Shown in pieces: positions 24,351 to 36,460 of a DNA stretch of 64,000 bases (the stretch's first letter is position 1; the number at the start of each line of letters is the position of its first letter). The notes below the pieces were generated by a model that saw only the letters and a program-made list of their open reading frames with translations, made no database searches and had not been told where the DNA came from. A program made the position numbers and the translations under genes. Source of the stretch: Struthidea cinerea (Eukaryota; Chordata; Aves; Passeriformes; Corcoracidae). Location: NCBI GenBank assembly GCA_013397865.1, contig VZTI01001123.1, forward strand, positions 304,994-368,993, in the 5' to 3' direction.

Positions 24351-27300
24351 AGATAGCACATGTCCTACCACGATGACGATGCTCTCAGGGTTGGCCAGAT
24401 GTTGATAGCTTCGACACCAAAATAAAAGTGGGGATATCTGTGAGCTAGGTCTTGCAGAATGGTAAAAACTGTCTCCTGACTGCAATTAAATACTTAGGAG
24501 CATAACCCTTTTACTAGGTGGTGTTGGCTGATATTAGGAGAGACTATGACTTGTCAGCTAAGATGGGTTCTTATTAAAATTGGTGTGTCATACTTTCATC
24601 CAGAAATCCAGGAAAAGTGAGACCCTTTCGGAGTGTCTTATAGGCAGAATACTAAAACACATTGGTAACACAGTTATATGAAGAACAAATTAAAACAGTA
24701 AAACATCCTTCCCCTTAGGCAAAAGTTGATTTACTTCATTCTTGATGCACCAAAGTAAATAGCGAGTAACCAAATGTTTTTCTACCACAGCATTTTCACA
24801 TTCCCCAACCATTACTGTATTTCTAAAAGCTTAGTAAATCAAACTTCAAGAAGAAGAATTTTACTAAAACCAGTCTGACTTGGGACTAGCCATTGCAGAA
24901 GTCAACACAGAAGCAACAGTGCCCACGGGACCCTATTGTAGCTGAAGGATATATTCTGGGCAGCACCTGTCCGCTGCCAGTATTTCCAGCCATTGGAAAT
25001 AAAAAGAAGGCTCTCATTAACACCAGCACATGGGTCTTACTGCTGCCTTCTGGGACATCCACAAATGTTCTTTGCTGCAAGAGATGAATGAATGTAGGTT
25101 ATATGGCTCCCACAGTGCCCCATATATGTGATGGGATGTAAAATTTTAGGATTCATTGTATATACCTATCAGATCTGCAATACAACAGATATTTAATACA
25201 CCCAACAATATGTTACATACCATGGAAGATGAAATCATGTATTAACTTCATTTTATATTCTTTGGAGAGAATATTCTTATGTTACTTGTCATTATTGTAC
25301 TTATTCAGGTGTTCATTATTCTCCATTAAAAGAGAAACATTTGCCTGCTGTGGATGCCGCAAGTGCTATAAATTGCAATTTGGTGAATTTCAAGCATGTT
25401 CTTAACCATCTTGCCAGGTCAGGATTTTGAAAAACATTCAGATTTTAATGACAATGTAAATCTCTTTGTGAATTAAGAAAAGTGTAAAATGTGTGCATCT
25501 CCATATTTGTCTTGGTGTGACAAGGGCTCTGGGAGTTCAGGAGCATGTTCACATTGCACATCAGAGATCAGCACAGAGGTCCCTGTAGTACCACTGATGG
25601 CAATACATCCCAGACCCAGGAAGAGAATACTTGTGGCAATATGGAGCCATTCTTGCATGTCGTGGCCTTGTTACAATGTAAGACTATTGAGGGTGGATGT
25701 CCAACTGTGCTAATATAGCAGTACTGTCTGCAAAAAAAAGTACAAAATTCAAGCTCATTTGGAAGAGATTCACAGATCTGTACTGTGACTCTGCACTGGG
25801 TGGTGTGATGGTTTGGGTCAAGTAGATGACATTCACAGCAGTGTGAATGAGCATGTCCTAACCAAGGATGTCCATGCTAGAGCACAGAAAGAAAAGAATA
25901 ATTAGTACACATGGACTGAAAACCTGAGACCCTTTGAAATCTCAACGGGAGCATTAAATGGTACCAATGGTCCTGAGGCAGATACGATCAGGGATAATGT
26001 AGTCACAAAAAGCAGATGACATTAAGCAGGAGCTACAACGCAAGGACCTTAAACAGATGGAGGTGCCCAAAAGAAAAAGAGTTCCAAGAGTTGTGCTAAA
26101 TAAAGGCAAATGATTTAGAGCACAGTAGGAAAAGCCTTACTCTTGGAAAGAAGAAAAGACTTTGGCAGCAAAAGCAGATATAATGGCTGAAATCTAACTC
26201 ACCATGTTGAAAAGATGAAACTCAGCAGCAGCAAAAGGAAAGAAGGAATAAAGAGAGCTGAATTCAGCAGGGAGTATATTTTCAGGGGACAGAGAAAGAT
26301 GCCTAATGAAAAAAGTAAGGCCAGAAAAGCTTGTCAAAGTTTCCATACCAAACAATTTGTTCAGCCAGCAAATCAGAGTAAATCAGAGACTATTTTATTT
26401 TTGGCACAGATATAAATGAAACCTTGTAGTCAGGAAAATATTTTTCATTGTGTGCTGTGTAACCTTCTATTAGTAGAGACATGTTATATCCTAAATATGT
26501 GTTTAGAATGTTCTGTAAATCAGTACAGTTTTACCCACAACCTCCTAGCAGCTCTAGGGGTATCTCAACTTTCACAGCTTCTCTTCCTCATGTTTTCCAC
26601 AACATCATATTCAAACCAGAGAATAAGTTCTGGCAGCTTTCCAGCAACTTAGGTCCATTAAAACATATTTTGCATTACTTCAAAATGGTTTGCACTGTCT
26701 CACTATAAGCAGATACATAGATGATTTAATCTGTCAGAGGGGCAGAAATAAATTTGGATTTGTAAATTTACATCTGAATACACAACACTTTCTTCTAAGA
26801 ACTAATTGTACCTCAAAAGACAAATAAAATGAAAAGAGACTCCTATGAAACTATTTTATGAGTGGATTCCAAAGCAGCAGCAGGACGAGAATACCAAAAC
26901 CAGTCAGGACTCCAAGTACTTGTTAAGTACCATTTTAAGTTTTCAATACATTTATTATTTGCACCACACCACCCTCTAATGAAAAAACCAGACAATTTTT
27001 AATTTAAAACATTTTTATTATTGGAGCAGCTACAGCAGCTCTCATCTATGTAAATATATCCAGTTATTTTTCTTCATCAGCCCTACTGACTAGAGGTGCT
27101 GTCCTATTTTGACAAACAAATCAGATTTAGATTCAACTTCACATTTCTTCCTACGGTCACAATGTTACCATGACCACAATTCACAAGGACTTAGTGGCCT
27201 GCTCATACCTGTCACACTAAACACAAGGTAGATAGAGCCAGCTTCTGCTTCAAACTCCTTTTTAACCCTACACAGGCACTTTCAGGCAATTGAAACACAA

Positions 27301-29184
27301 CCCTTGACCTCACATGTGCTGCCTAGCAGGAGCTCAATCCCCTAGCAAGACTGTCCTGCTTCCTCATCCCGTTGCATAGTGCCAGATGCAGTCTCAACCC
27401 TATTCCCCTATGCCAAAAGTCTTATGAGCTACCAAATAGGAAACTTGAAAGGCAGATGCCTATGGGAATGGGTTTTCACTTCTGTTTCAGCTCCTCACTG
27501 CTCGTATCAGGACACGTCTTTGTCCTTTCTCCCCACAAAGCAGACACTGCATCCCCCAGAGGTTTCTATGATGCCCTTCAGCTCCCTCACACAGCTCCAG
27601 TGGCACAGAACCATTTAATGCGAGAGAGACCTCAGCGGTATTACCTGAAGGTAAGTTATATTGTTGTAACTTACACTAAACAATCAACTTTGCATCAAGA
27701 CTTGCCTCTCTGTTACTTTACTTTCTCAAGGGTGCAACTACTTCCTCAGTTCTGGCAGATACCACAGTGCCTGAAAAAATACTGTCAATATTGGTCTAAA
27801 AACCCAACCCAAATGTAAAATCAATATAAACACCTTTCAATAAGATAGTTTCTCCCTGTTGGAAATCAGTTTAAGCAATGAAAAAAAATATCTGCTAGTA
27901 CAATTGCAATGTCTGCCTTGGCGCATGTGGATGTCTTGCTATGCTGGAGAAGACCTGTCAGGAGACTCAGGACACAGACCAGAAAATTACTGAGACTCTT
28001 CCCTGGGTGAAGAAATGTATTTCCTTAAATCCAGAGCAACTCAGAGAAGTACTGACTGATCCAAAAAGTCATTGATACCCTTCAATTTGAGGAGATTATT
28101 TTAGACCTTCTGCCGGTTCAGAATACCTGCAACAGTTATCTTGTCCAAAGTACAACCAAGACCCCCAAGGTGCTAGGAGGTATTGCAGTACGAACAACAT
28201 TTTATTTTACATGGATGTACACATCTTTCTAGAGTATATCCTCTCCATCTCCAAGCAAGAGCTACATGATCAGCCTGAACAGTTGCAGGGACTGATTCAC
28301 ACAGCCACTAACTGGCCTTCCTTGGCCCCTTGTCATGATCAAAAGAAGAAATTGTCTTCAAAGTTGAGCTTTCCATTTCTTCTCAGCTCTTAGACATGAA
28401 AACAGAAGTTAAAATAGCCTATACAGGAAAAAAAAGATTCCTTGTGCAACAACACCTGGCTGTCACTTAAGTTACACAAGGCGGGAGAAAGAATCATACT
28501 TACAGTTTCTGGCTGGTAGAAGGCTGGTTTTAATATTGGTGGTTTACCCTATTTGTCTTTTTAAAATCACTTTCATTATCAAAATCTTGAGACAGAAATT
28601 TTCTAGTAAATTTCTAGAGTGAGTAACTATAGGATTAGTGAGTGATAGCAAAATATAGCAAAACTTGAGACCTGCTGTGAAACGGGAACTGCCTTTCCAG
28701 CCAGGTCACCAGCTCCATGCTGGGGTGGTGAGATGCTCCTCTGTGCTAGAAGAGGCTAATGTCTCAGCTGAGTGCACATGGGCAGCTCATCACTTCCAGG
28801 TTGGTCTCACACCCCTGTGGGTACAAGGTAAAAAGCTCCAGAACAAAGAGGCAAACTGGGAATTTGGTGGCTAAAGAACCTTGTTTTGTTTTCTTGAGAT
28901 GAAGGGGAGATCACTGCACACTCACAAGCTACTGTTAAAACCTGATGATCAGTCTTGATGTTCTGTGAAACTTGGAAAGAAGCAAGGATCAAAAAGGTAT
29001 GTTAAACCTCATCATTCAGATGACATATTCAAGGTGTTTCAAATTCTGGTGTTGTTTTTTGCCATGTGGAAATGGTGCAGTACTGGATCAGCAAAGTCTG
29101 CTTCTCTAAGATGCTATGGACAAGATGTGGATTGTTTTATGTGAACAAAACAATATTTACTACTAACAGTTTAAGATTTTTTTT
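24351..29184. other. Unique sequence, no confident gene
   Basis: About 4.8 kb with no interspersed repeat that I recognise. The part 25900-26400 is purine-rich on the plus strand with A-rich codon-like text but no domain. One exon-like segment at 27491-27650 is listed separately. Confidence 0.55.
27491..27650 (+). other. Exon-like segment with strong splice signals
   Basis: The preceding bases ttttcacttctgtttcag form a good polypyrimidine tract and 3' splice site, and the segment ends cctgaag|gtaagt, a near-consensus 5' splice site. The 160 bases between are open in the frame that starts at 27372 and runs to 27818 (148 codons), but the peptide has no domain I know. It might be an exon of a long non-coding RNA or a chance pairing of signals. 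Confidence 0.2.
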
Positions 29185-30085
29185 TTTATCCCACTGTGGA
29201 GCCTTCTTTTCCCCAGGCTGAACAGTCCCAACTCCCTCCGCCTCTCCTTGTATCAGAGGTACTCCAGTTCTTTAACCATTGCCCTTTACTGGAGTTGCTC
29301 CAGTAGCTCCATGTCTCTCCCGTACAGAGGAACCCAGAACTGGCCCCAGCACTCCAGATAAGGCCTTGTCAGGGCTGATTAGAGGGGAAGGATCTCCTCC
29401 CTCGACCTGCTGCAAACATTCCTCCCAGGAAGCTGTTGTTTGCTGGAAGGGTACATTGCTTATGATCAGTTTGGTGTCTATCCCTGAGCCCTTCTCTATA
29501 GAATTGCTTCCCAGGTAGGCTCCCAGTGTGTGTCTGGAGTTGTTCCTCCTCAGGGGAAGGACCTTGCAGTTCCCTTTTACTAAACTTCGTGAGATTCTTT
29601 TGAGACCATTTCTCTAGCCTGTCCAGGTCCCTCTGAATGGCAGCATAGCCTTCCGGTTTGTCAATCACTTCTTCCTATTGTGTTTCATGTACAAACTTGG
29701 TGAAGGTACAGTCTGTACCAGTAATTTAGCAAAGGTTTTAATCAGCATTGGTTCCAGTATTGATGCCTGATGTACATCACTAGGAACTGGCCTACTGGTG
29801 GACTTCATGCCACCAACCAAAACCTTTTTAACTCAGGTGTTCAGTCAGATTTCAATCCACCTCAGCATTCACTTATCTAAAGTATATTTCAGCAACTAGT
29901 CTATTAGAATGCTATTGGAGAAAACATTAAAAGCCTGTTTGACATCAAGATAAACAACAACCTCTAGTCTCCCCTTGTCCACTGAACCAGTCATTTCATC
30001 ACAGAACTCTATCTAGTTGGTCAGGGATGACTTCCCCTTCCTAAGTCTGTGCTGACTACTCCCAGTCATCTTTTGTCCCTAAACA
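29185..30085 (-). mobile_element. CR1 LINE internal fragment (reverse-transcriptase region)
   Basis: Read on the minus strand, this runs from the middle of the RT region (near 30085) to the ORF2 C-terminal region (near 29185). Plus-strand text such as ccaggctgaacagtcccaac, agcctgtccaggtccctctg and ctaagtctgtgctgact is the reverse complement of characteristic CR1 ORF2 sequence. Both ends are truncated and no CR1 3' terminus is present. Divergence is high, suggesting an old copy. Confidence 0.9.
29369..29668 (-). pseudogene. CR1 ORF2 remnant within the fragment
   Basis: The longest open piece (about 100 codons, minus strand) starts with text containing AAIQRDLDRLEKWSQKNLTK, a CR1 RT signature that lies just after the catalytic region. 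Further along the frame is lost and the peptide no longer matches in one frame. The upstream RT part between 29700 and 30060 is recognisable as DNA but interrupted by stops. It is a dead fragment. Confidence 0.85.
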
Positions 30086-31640
30086 GTTAGTAGTTAGATA
30101 TCTGACTATAACTGAAAATTAACCAGAAACTTGAGAAATCAACAGTGTCAAAGAACTATTTCCTGTGCCTTGTGATTTTTACTACATGGTATGTCAAGTC
30201 AATATTATACATCCATTTCAATTCATTTTCTATAGCTGATCATGCATTTTATTCTTGCCTCCATTCTCTGTGCTTCTCATGGACTTCCTCTTCTGGCTCA
30301 ATACATCTAATTGCTCAACTGCAACTAGAAGACTGAAGAGAATTTCTACAGTATTTCAGCCTGCAGAGTGGTAAGGAAAGAAATGCATCTTTACTAATGC
30401 ATCTTCAAAACCCTCAGGAAGAAAATGGAATTTGGTTCAAAGTCTTTTAACTCCTGAGGAAGTGATCCAAATAGGCTGTTATATAGAAGGCAATGACCAC
30501 CATCCTTCATCTCCCAATTTAACAGTTATACATAACTATTTTAATATAAAATAATTTCTGTCACTCTTGTTGTTCCAAGCTCCTTTCTGGAAGGACAGAT
30601 ATTTTCTGCAAATGCCTAAAAAAATTTCAGGTGCCTTCACGTGCCTTCGGTTTAATAGTGGACAGGTGGCCTTTGCTGTTTAGGCTACAAGTTATCTATC
30701 ATATCTAAAGTGTCCATGAACATTCACCAATACATGCTGATATGAACTATGGGCATTACAACAGCATCAAGGGCACAGGATGTCTAGACATCTGTAAGTA
30801 TGCTGTAGATGGAGGAGGTTTCAGAGTCTTGAGTCCTTTGGAAGGAGCACCTTAGTTCTAATCTAGGCACCAGAATCCATTTGGATATATTGCCACCAGC
30901 TTGGAGACCCACTGGAATGTAAATATGAACTAGAATAGGCTGTGCTTCTGCATTTCATTTACCAAAAGCCTTTTTTTTCTCACATGGGTCATGCAGAGTC
31001 CAAATGACAGTTTTAAAAACTACAGTGACAACATGCAAAGCCTTGTTCTTGAAACAAAAGGTAATGCCTCCTGCTAGAGGTCCTTCCATATGTTTCTAAG
31101 TAACTGGCCCTGCTGCTAAATACAATTCTGGTCATGTCTTGTGCAAGAAATTCATCCTCTTCATGCTGCTTGTTCTCTTAACTGTAACAAGGACAAGTGA
31201 ATGCTCTGTTTCTTATCAGAGTGCTGGTATCTGTTCCTCCTTTCGGAGAGTTCATCCAGCTGGTTTATAGCTCTCACAGCTCAGCTGAGAGGGTGGGGGA
31301 AGGGGATTAGCCCAACAGTTTCAGTAAATGGCACACATTCATCACCCCCTTGACTTCTACACTCAAGTTCTTGCCTTTTATGGCAGATGTAGGGAAAATG
31401 ATATAATGGTATGCCATACAACATGTGTACATAGAGAGCTGGGGATGTATTTCATCTATCTTTGCAAGTCTTGTTTTGCAAACTTTTCTTAGGGAATTTG
31501 GAATTTACAGTCTGATAAGCAATTTCAAAGGATAAGCAAACTACAAAGGATAACTGAATCTCTATCAGCAGCTATGTGCTCTGTCAGAGCAAAAGAAAAG
31601 ACAGGAAAGGATAGGAAATTATATGATAGGGTGGAATAGG
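30086..31640. other. Unique sequence, no gene seen
   Basis: No supported gene or repeat. A short T-run lies at about 30972-30979. The right end grades into the purine tetranucleotide tract. Confidence 0.6.
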
Positions 31641-31949
31641 GAGGGAGGGAGGAAGGAAGGGAGGGANNNNNNNNNNNNNNNNNNNNNNNNNNNNNNNNNN
31701 NNNNNNNNNNNNNNNNNNNNNNNNNNNNNNNNNNNNNNNNNNNNNNNNNNNNNNNNNNNNNNNNNNNNNNNNNNNNNNNNNNNNNNNNNNNNNNNNNNNN
31801 NNNNNNNNNNNNNNNNNNNNNNNNNNNNNNNNNNNNNNNNNNNNNNNNNNNNNNNNNNNNNNNNNNNNNNNNNNNNNNNNNNNNNNNNNNNNNNNNNAAG
31901 GAAGGAAGGAAGGAAGGAAGGAAGGAAGGAAGGAAGGAAGGAAGGAAGG
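31640..31949. repeat. (GGAA)n/(GGGA)n purine tract containing an assembly gap
   Basis: Left of the gap the sequence is a mixed gggagggagg/aaggaagg array. Right of it is a pure AAGG array of 13 units (31898-31949). The gap of 231 N (31667-31897) lies entirely inside the repeat, so the true array length is unknown. The long homopurine strand could adopt triplex (H-DNA) structure. Confidence 0.95.
31667..31897. other. Assembly gap (231 N)
   Basis: Run of N bases flanked on both sides by the same purine tetranucleotide repeat. The translated ORFs spanning it are artefacts. Confidence 1.
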
Positions 31950-34435
31950 TTGGTTGCATTCATTATGCAAGAGTGCAAGCATAGTCCATTAAACACAGCT
32001 TTTTATGTCAGTAGCAAAATTCTCCTTAAAGCTGGGATTTTACTCTGGGCCTGTGCTAGAAAATGAATTTACATAGCTGTTATTGCTTCATGGAGAAAAA
32101 AAGCAGGTTTTGAATGAAATGATAGTAGCAAGACACCATTGTCTTTACATGGAGTGGCCTATTGTGAAAGAAACTTATTAAATTAAATCCTTAGCACAGT
32201 TTCCAGATTATAGTGTGAGTTTCGGGAGGGATGGGAGATTTCTCTTGATACATTCTGAGTGCTCTTTTGTATTATGAGGCTCCAATCTTCTGGCTTTCTC
32301 CATAGGACTTCAGTGGAACACCTCCAATTTTTGCTAAATATGGAGTTGGCCCAGTAAGGTTGCACAGAAGAGCAAAATGAGGATAATCATGCCTAAGTGT
32401 GTGGGCATTTGGGATTTCATCCAAATTAATCCAAAGAGAAAGTTGTATGGTCCTGATTCTCACCTCACACATTTTCTATCACAAAGATAGAAAGTCATAA
32501 ATATTTTATTATTATTTATTTTCCTGCTAAATGTTTTGCATAGATACTAGAAACTCAATGCATTAACTGCTACCATTTAATGCACCTTCTATTGAGGGAG
32601 CACTAACTCTCAGTACCACATCTTTAAAATAATTTTTCAGGGGAAGTAGAAATATTGCAAAGGTTATCTTTATACTTTGTTGTGCCCTTGATATGTTAGT
32701 ATGCTTTGACCCCATAGAGCACTTTAAGTGGACGAAAAAGGTACATATTTAGGTTGCCTGACTGCTATCAATAAATGCAAAAGTGCCAAGCCATGTACCA
32801 TAAGACTCTTGAGAAGGTGTTAATGATGTACAACTGGTGAGTTACCAACAGTTTTCACCATACCAGTCACCCAAACATGGTATAAGCAACTTAACTTTAT
32901 GAAAATAATGAACACGAATTTTTAGGTGAAATTAGTGGTTCTCTAAAGTCTTTTCCACCATGATCTTCCATAATCCTTCTGCTTCAAACTACACTATTCA
33001 TTATTGGCTGTATCCTTATGTAAGTTGAACCAACACATCTATACCGATACTGAACCTTGCCTTGATTTCACAACAGGATTTGGGTGAGGGGAAGGTACAT
33101 TTGTTCAAATCCATACATTTCAACACTTTAGGACCTGCAAATCCATGGAAATTTTCTGACACAAAGTAGGTAAACCTGTTCTGGATAAAAATAAGGATGT
33201 CTCAAACAGCTCTGTCATACCACCTTGTTTTTTCAATGTAGTAAATAAAATTTCCCTTGTCCCTATTCTGCATTCTGAAAGTTGACTGAAAACACAGATT
33301 TATTTTAGGCTAGCTTTGGTCAGAATGCTCATCCCTCAGTACAATGGCTTAAATTTTTCCACTGATAAATTCTAGCCTGAGCTGGAAGACTTCTAGAAAT
33401 GCTAATTGGAAGGGATGTCTGCAGGTCATTGAGTCCAGCCTCCACCATAAAGCAGGATTATTACCAGCACTAGACCATGTCAAACCCCTCTCTACTTTGC
33501 TGTTATTTTTTGAAAGTCAGTTATCCCATGATGGTATCTTGCAGCCACAAGATAAAACAGAAGAAGACGGAAAGACTTACTGAAAAAATCTAAAGACAGT
33601 TGGGGACTACTTTGGTCTTGATTTTAAAGGATTTCTTCTTCTCTGTCATCCAAGAGTCCCTGTGTTCAGTGAAAAGCAATTAGGGAATGAGCATGTTAAA
33701 CATGCTTCAGGAGGCTGCTGTGAGAACAATGGTAAGCATCCACTCTGGAGTGCAAAAATGAAAATAAAACTGAGTTAATGTATGTAATAAGCTGCAGTTA
33801 CTGGGTCAGCAGAAAAACAGGCCTCCTCAAAGATTTATATCCTGCATGAATAATTTACTGCTCTTTTGGAAGAAATTACCTAACCCAGCAGAGGACAGCA
33901 AGAGTGAACAAGTCATTGCCCACAAACCCTGGCAGAAATACTTGGAATGAAAAATAGTAGAAAACACCCTAGATCCTTTTTCCTTCAAATAATCAGTTTC
34001 ATCTGATTAGGGAATGCTGAAGAATGGTGAAGAATGCCCTGTTTAGAAATCTCAAATTGCAATGGATGACAACTGAAGGATTGTGGCTCCCCTGTGAAAG
34101 CTTTCCTCAGAGATGGCTGGCACTGCAATGCAGGTTAGCATGTGCTGGTCAGACACTGGGACATGTCACACTACAGCAGGGACCAGCAACACGCTAAAGG
34201 GTAAAAAAATACACAGCACCCTGAAGGGTCATAAAGCAAGGCAAGCTTGCAACTTTGGTGGCAAAAATGTCCGTCTTTCCAGAGAAAGCAACAGAATGGT
34301 GATTGGCAGAGCTGCACCGAACTACCTTGGACCCCAGCAGTTCTCTCCTGCCTCTTCACCCTAAGTTATTCTACCTTCAGTAGCTGCTGCAGGTAGCCTT
34401 TTTGTGACCTCTGACTAGTCCAAATCACCTATCTC
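31950..34435. other. Unique sequence, no gene seen
   Basis: AT-rich without supported exons. The short block 32640-32950 has no repeat and might be regulatory, but nothing decisive is visible. A short CR1-like fragment at 33405 is listed separately. Confidence 0.6.
33405..33495 (-). mobile_element. Probable degraded CR1 3'-end fragment
   Basis: The phrases ttggaagggatgtctgcagg, cattgagtccagcctcc, aaagcaggatta and actagacca follow the order of an antisense CR1 3' UTR. The terminal octamers are not recognisable, so it is decayed or truncated. Confidence 0.55.
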
Positions 34436-34441
34436 CCAATC
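34436..34441. repeat. Target-site duplication, left copy
   Basis: CCAATC immediately before the LTR start, matching 34946-34951. Confidence 0.6.
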
Positions 34442-34945
34442 TGTTGGGGTGTCCTGGCAAACCTGCTAGCCTAGGGTTTGGGGGGACAGACCTGCGCCTG
34501 GGAAAACCCCCTCGGTTTATGGTATCTCTATACAAATGTGTATTGGTTTCTCCCTTCCCCCCTGCGGTGCCAGGGGTGTTGGGCTGGCCCCGGGTTCTTT
34601 CCCTCCCCATTGGCTGTTGCTGTAAGCCCCACCCCCAGTCCCCGGGACCCGGGAGAATCGAGAGTTCCCAGCCAGACTGCTGCCGGGGACGAGCGAATAA
34701 ACACCTCCAGCTTCCTCCAGCGTCTCCGTTCTCGCCTTCCTTTGTTCCTGGGGTCCCGGGGGGTCCAAACCAAATCCACGTGGATGCAGCTGCTCACCAA
34801 AGAGAGATCCGATAGCCAGAGATAAGGGAAAATCACAGATAGCATAGCCGGCTTTTAAAGTGTGGTCTAAAATCTGCTATTTTGCTGTGCTAGCTCAGAA
34901 TCTCACCCCCGAGCTAGCCAGCCACGGCAGGCAGACAAAGAGACA
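34442..34945 (+). mobile_element. ERVK-like solo LTR with apparent 6-bp target-site duplication
   Basis: A 504-base element starting TGTTGGGGTGTCC and ending GACAAAGAGACA, with the required TG...CA ends. It is flanked by identical hexamers CCAATC at 34436-34441 and 34946-34951. A six-base duplication is typical of class II (ERVK/beta-type) retroviruses. U3 contains a reversed CCAAT box (ccccattggctg) and GC-rich text. AATAAA is at 34696-34701, then a long U5-like part. CpG is abundant compared with the flanks. No gag, pol or env sequence follows, so it is a solo LTR left by recombination. The 3' boundary depends on the duplication being real. Confidence 0.75.
34696..34701 (+). terminator. AATAAA polyadenylation signal in LTR
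   Basis: AATAAA in the context gacgagcgaataaacacctc, about 255 bases into the LTR. It marks the U3/R-to-U5 region and fixes the plus orientation. Confidence 0.65.
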
Positions 34946-34951
34946 CCAATC
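34946..34951. repeat. Target-site duplication, right copy
   Basis: CCAATC immediately after the inferred LTR end. A chance match at one of some 30 CA positions in the block is possible but unlikely (of the order of one percent by simple counting). Confidence 0.6.
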
Positions 34952-36239
34952 CTTCCAGGCAGGAGGCAGGATTGACTTGAATAAAGCCAATCCTCTCCTA
35001 CCAGAAAAAAAGAGAGTCTGCAAGGGGCTGCTTGGGACAGCTATGGTGTCTGGTGAGAAGGACAAGGCATCTTCAGATAGTAACTAACTGCATGCAAAAT
35101 TAACTGGCTCTGAATCACTCACAGGTAGCTTTGTGGGTGTTTTAGTGACCAAGGGTTGCTGTAGATCACCAGGTAGAGCAAAATGGCAGAAAAAATTAGG
35201 GATTTGCAGAGAACTGCAGATTTACTGTATTTTGGCGATTAAATCAGAGCTTTGAATCCACAAGCATATAACTTCTACTCTATTGCTGCATGTGTTTGTA
35301 CCTAATGTATGCACACATCAGTATACAGCCTTGCAGAGCACTTTCTCATCTGTCCCCTGAAAGTGCTTAGAGCACTTTAAATGTGCATTTAGCTTCTCAG
35401 GATTAGCAGTGAGTTATATTGAGGTGTCTTGAATTCAAGGATCTTAGAGATTTTGTTTGGGGGCTCCTGTGAGTCAAGGATGTTAAACTTCATAGTTCAT
35501 GTGTGAAGTATGTGACTCCTCTCCAGTTTAATCTGAGGACAACAACAGGACAAAGGGATTGTCATGAATGCTGAGTCAATTGAAACATGATAACATAAGG
35601 TTAGAGTAGTCTACATAAATGATGTTAGGGTCATATCTTGTTTCTGATGTGTTTCAGCTGGTTCTGTTCTGGAAATATAGAGCAGCCGCCTTTCCAAGTT
35701 TCATAGAATACTGTATAGCCAACATAGATGGAATTCTAGAATAACTTTACCTAGAAGGTCCTTTATGCTTCACAATTCACCATAGATCCTCTTTAACTAT
35801 CTTACTTCCACATTCACATGGCCAGCAGAAAGAGCCAGACATCAAAACGGAGCAATAAAGTCATATAGTCTTACCTTTTACAAGCTAGGAAAACCTTTCT
35901 CAATAACTTCTACACCAAGATTATAGTTTCTGTTGGAGATTTATGCATATCTTTTAGAATAACTATCCAATTATGACTCTTAAAACTTCAGGCACATCAA
36001 AACATATCACATGCCGAAATCACTCCAAAGCTTAGGTAGGTTCTCTTTTAAAGATTTCTGTTTCTTTTTCCATCTGCTTGTCTCATTCCAGCTTTCAGCC
36101 ACTTGATCTCAATATGATTTTTTTTCTGTTAAACCAGATCTGTCATTATCTGTAGTATTTTTCCATGTAAGCATTTCTAGTCTGGAATTAATTCACTTCT
36201 AGATTTTCTCTTGGATGCATAAAATAGACTAATTTGCTT
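34952..36239. other. Unique sequence, no gene seen
   Basis: No supported gene. Just after the LTR there is a 7-bp inverted repeat, AGGATTG...CAATCCT (34969-34995), and a second AATAAA near 34980. These are probably incidental. Confidence 0.55.
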
Positions 36240-36460
36240 AAGTCTTAATGTGTCAGGTATGTTTTATAGACTGAGTTGTGCTTATGAACTTTTTCTGAAC
36301 ACACTCCAGTTTCTCACTGTCTTTCTTGAAGAGAGGACACGAAGTCTCTACTTTGGTAATGCTCTTATTCCTGTTGAAGATAATAGCCCTTTTCCTATTT
36401 TGATTGCCTCTTGCTTCTCCAATAAAGGATGGCATTCACAAACTTAACTGCTATGTTGTC
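36240..36460 (-). mobile_element. Possible ancient CR1/L3-like fragment
   Basis: The plus-strand phrases ttctgaacacactccagttt, actgtctttcttgaag and tattcctgttgaa follow the order of the antisense 3' part of old CR1-type LINE elements shared by reptiles and birds. Similarity is patchy, so the call is tentative. The flanks to about 36000 and 36800 have the same composition and may belong to it. Confidence 0.4.

Noticed and set aside
31525..32066. Several long ORFs spanning 31.5-32.1 kb
   Set aside because: They consist mostly of N bases and purine-repeat translation, so they are artefacts of the gap.
35700..35765. Possible CR1 3' end (tttcatagaatactgtat, cctagaaggtcctt)
   Set aside because: The expected gap-free order of CR1 phrases is missing; too degenerate to support.
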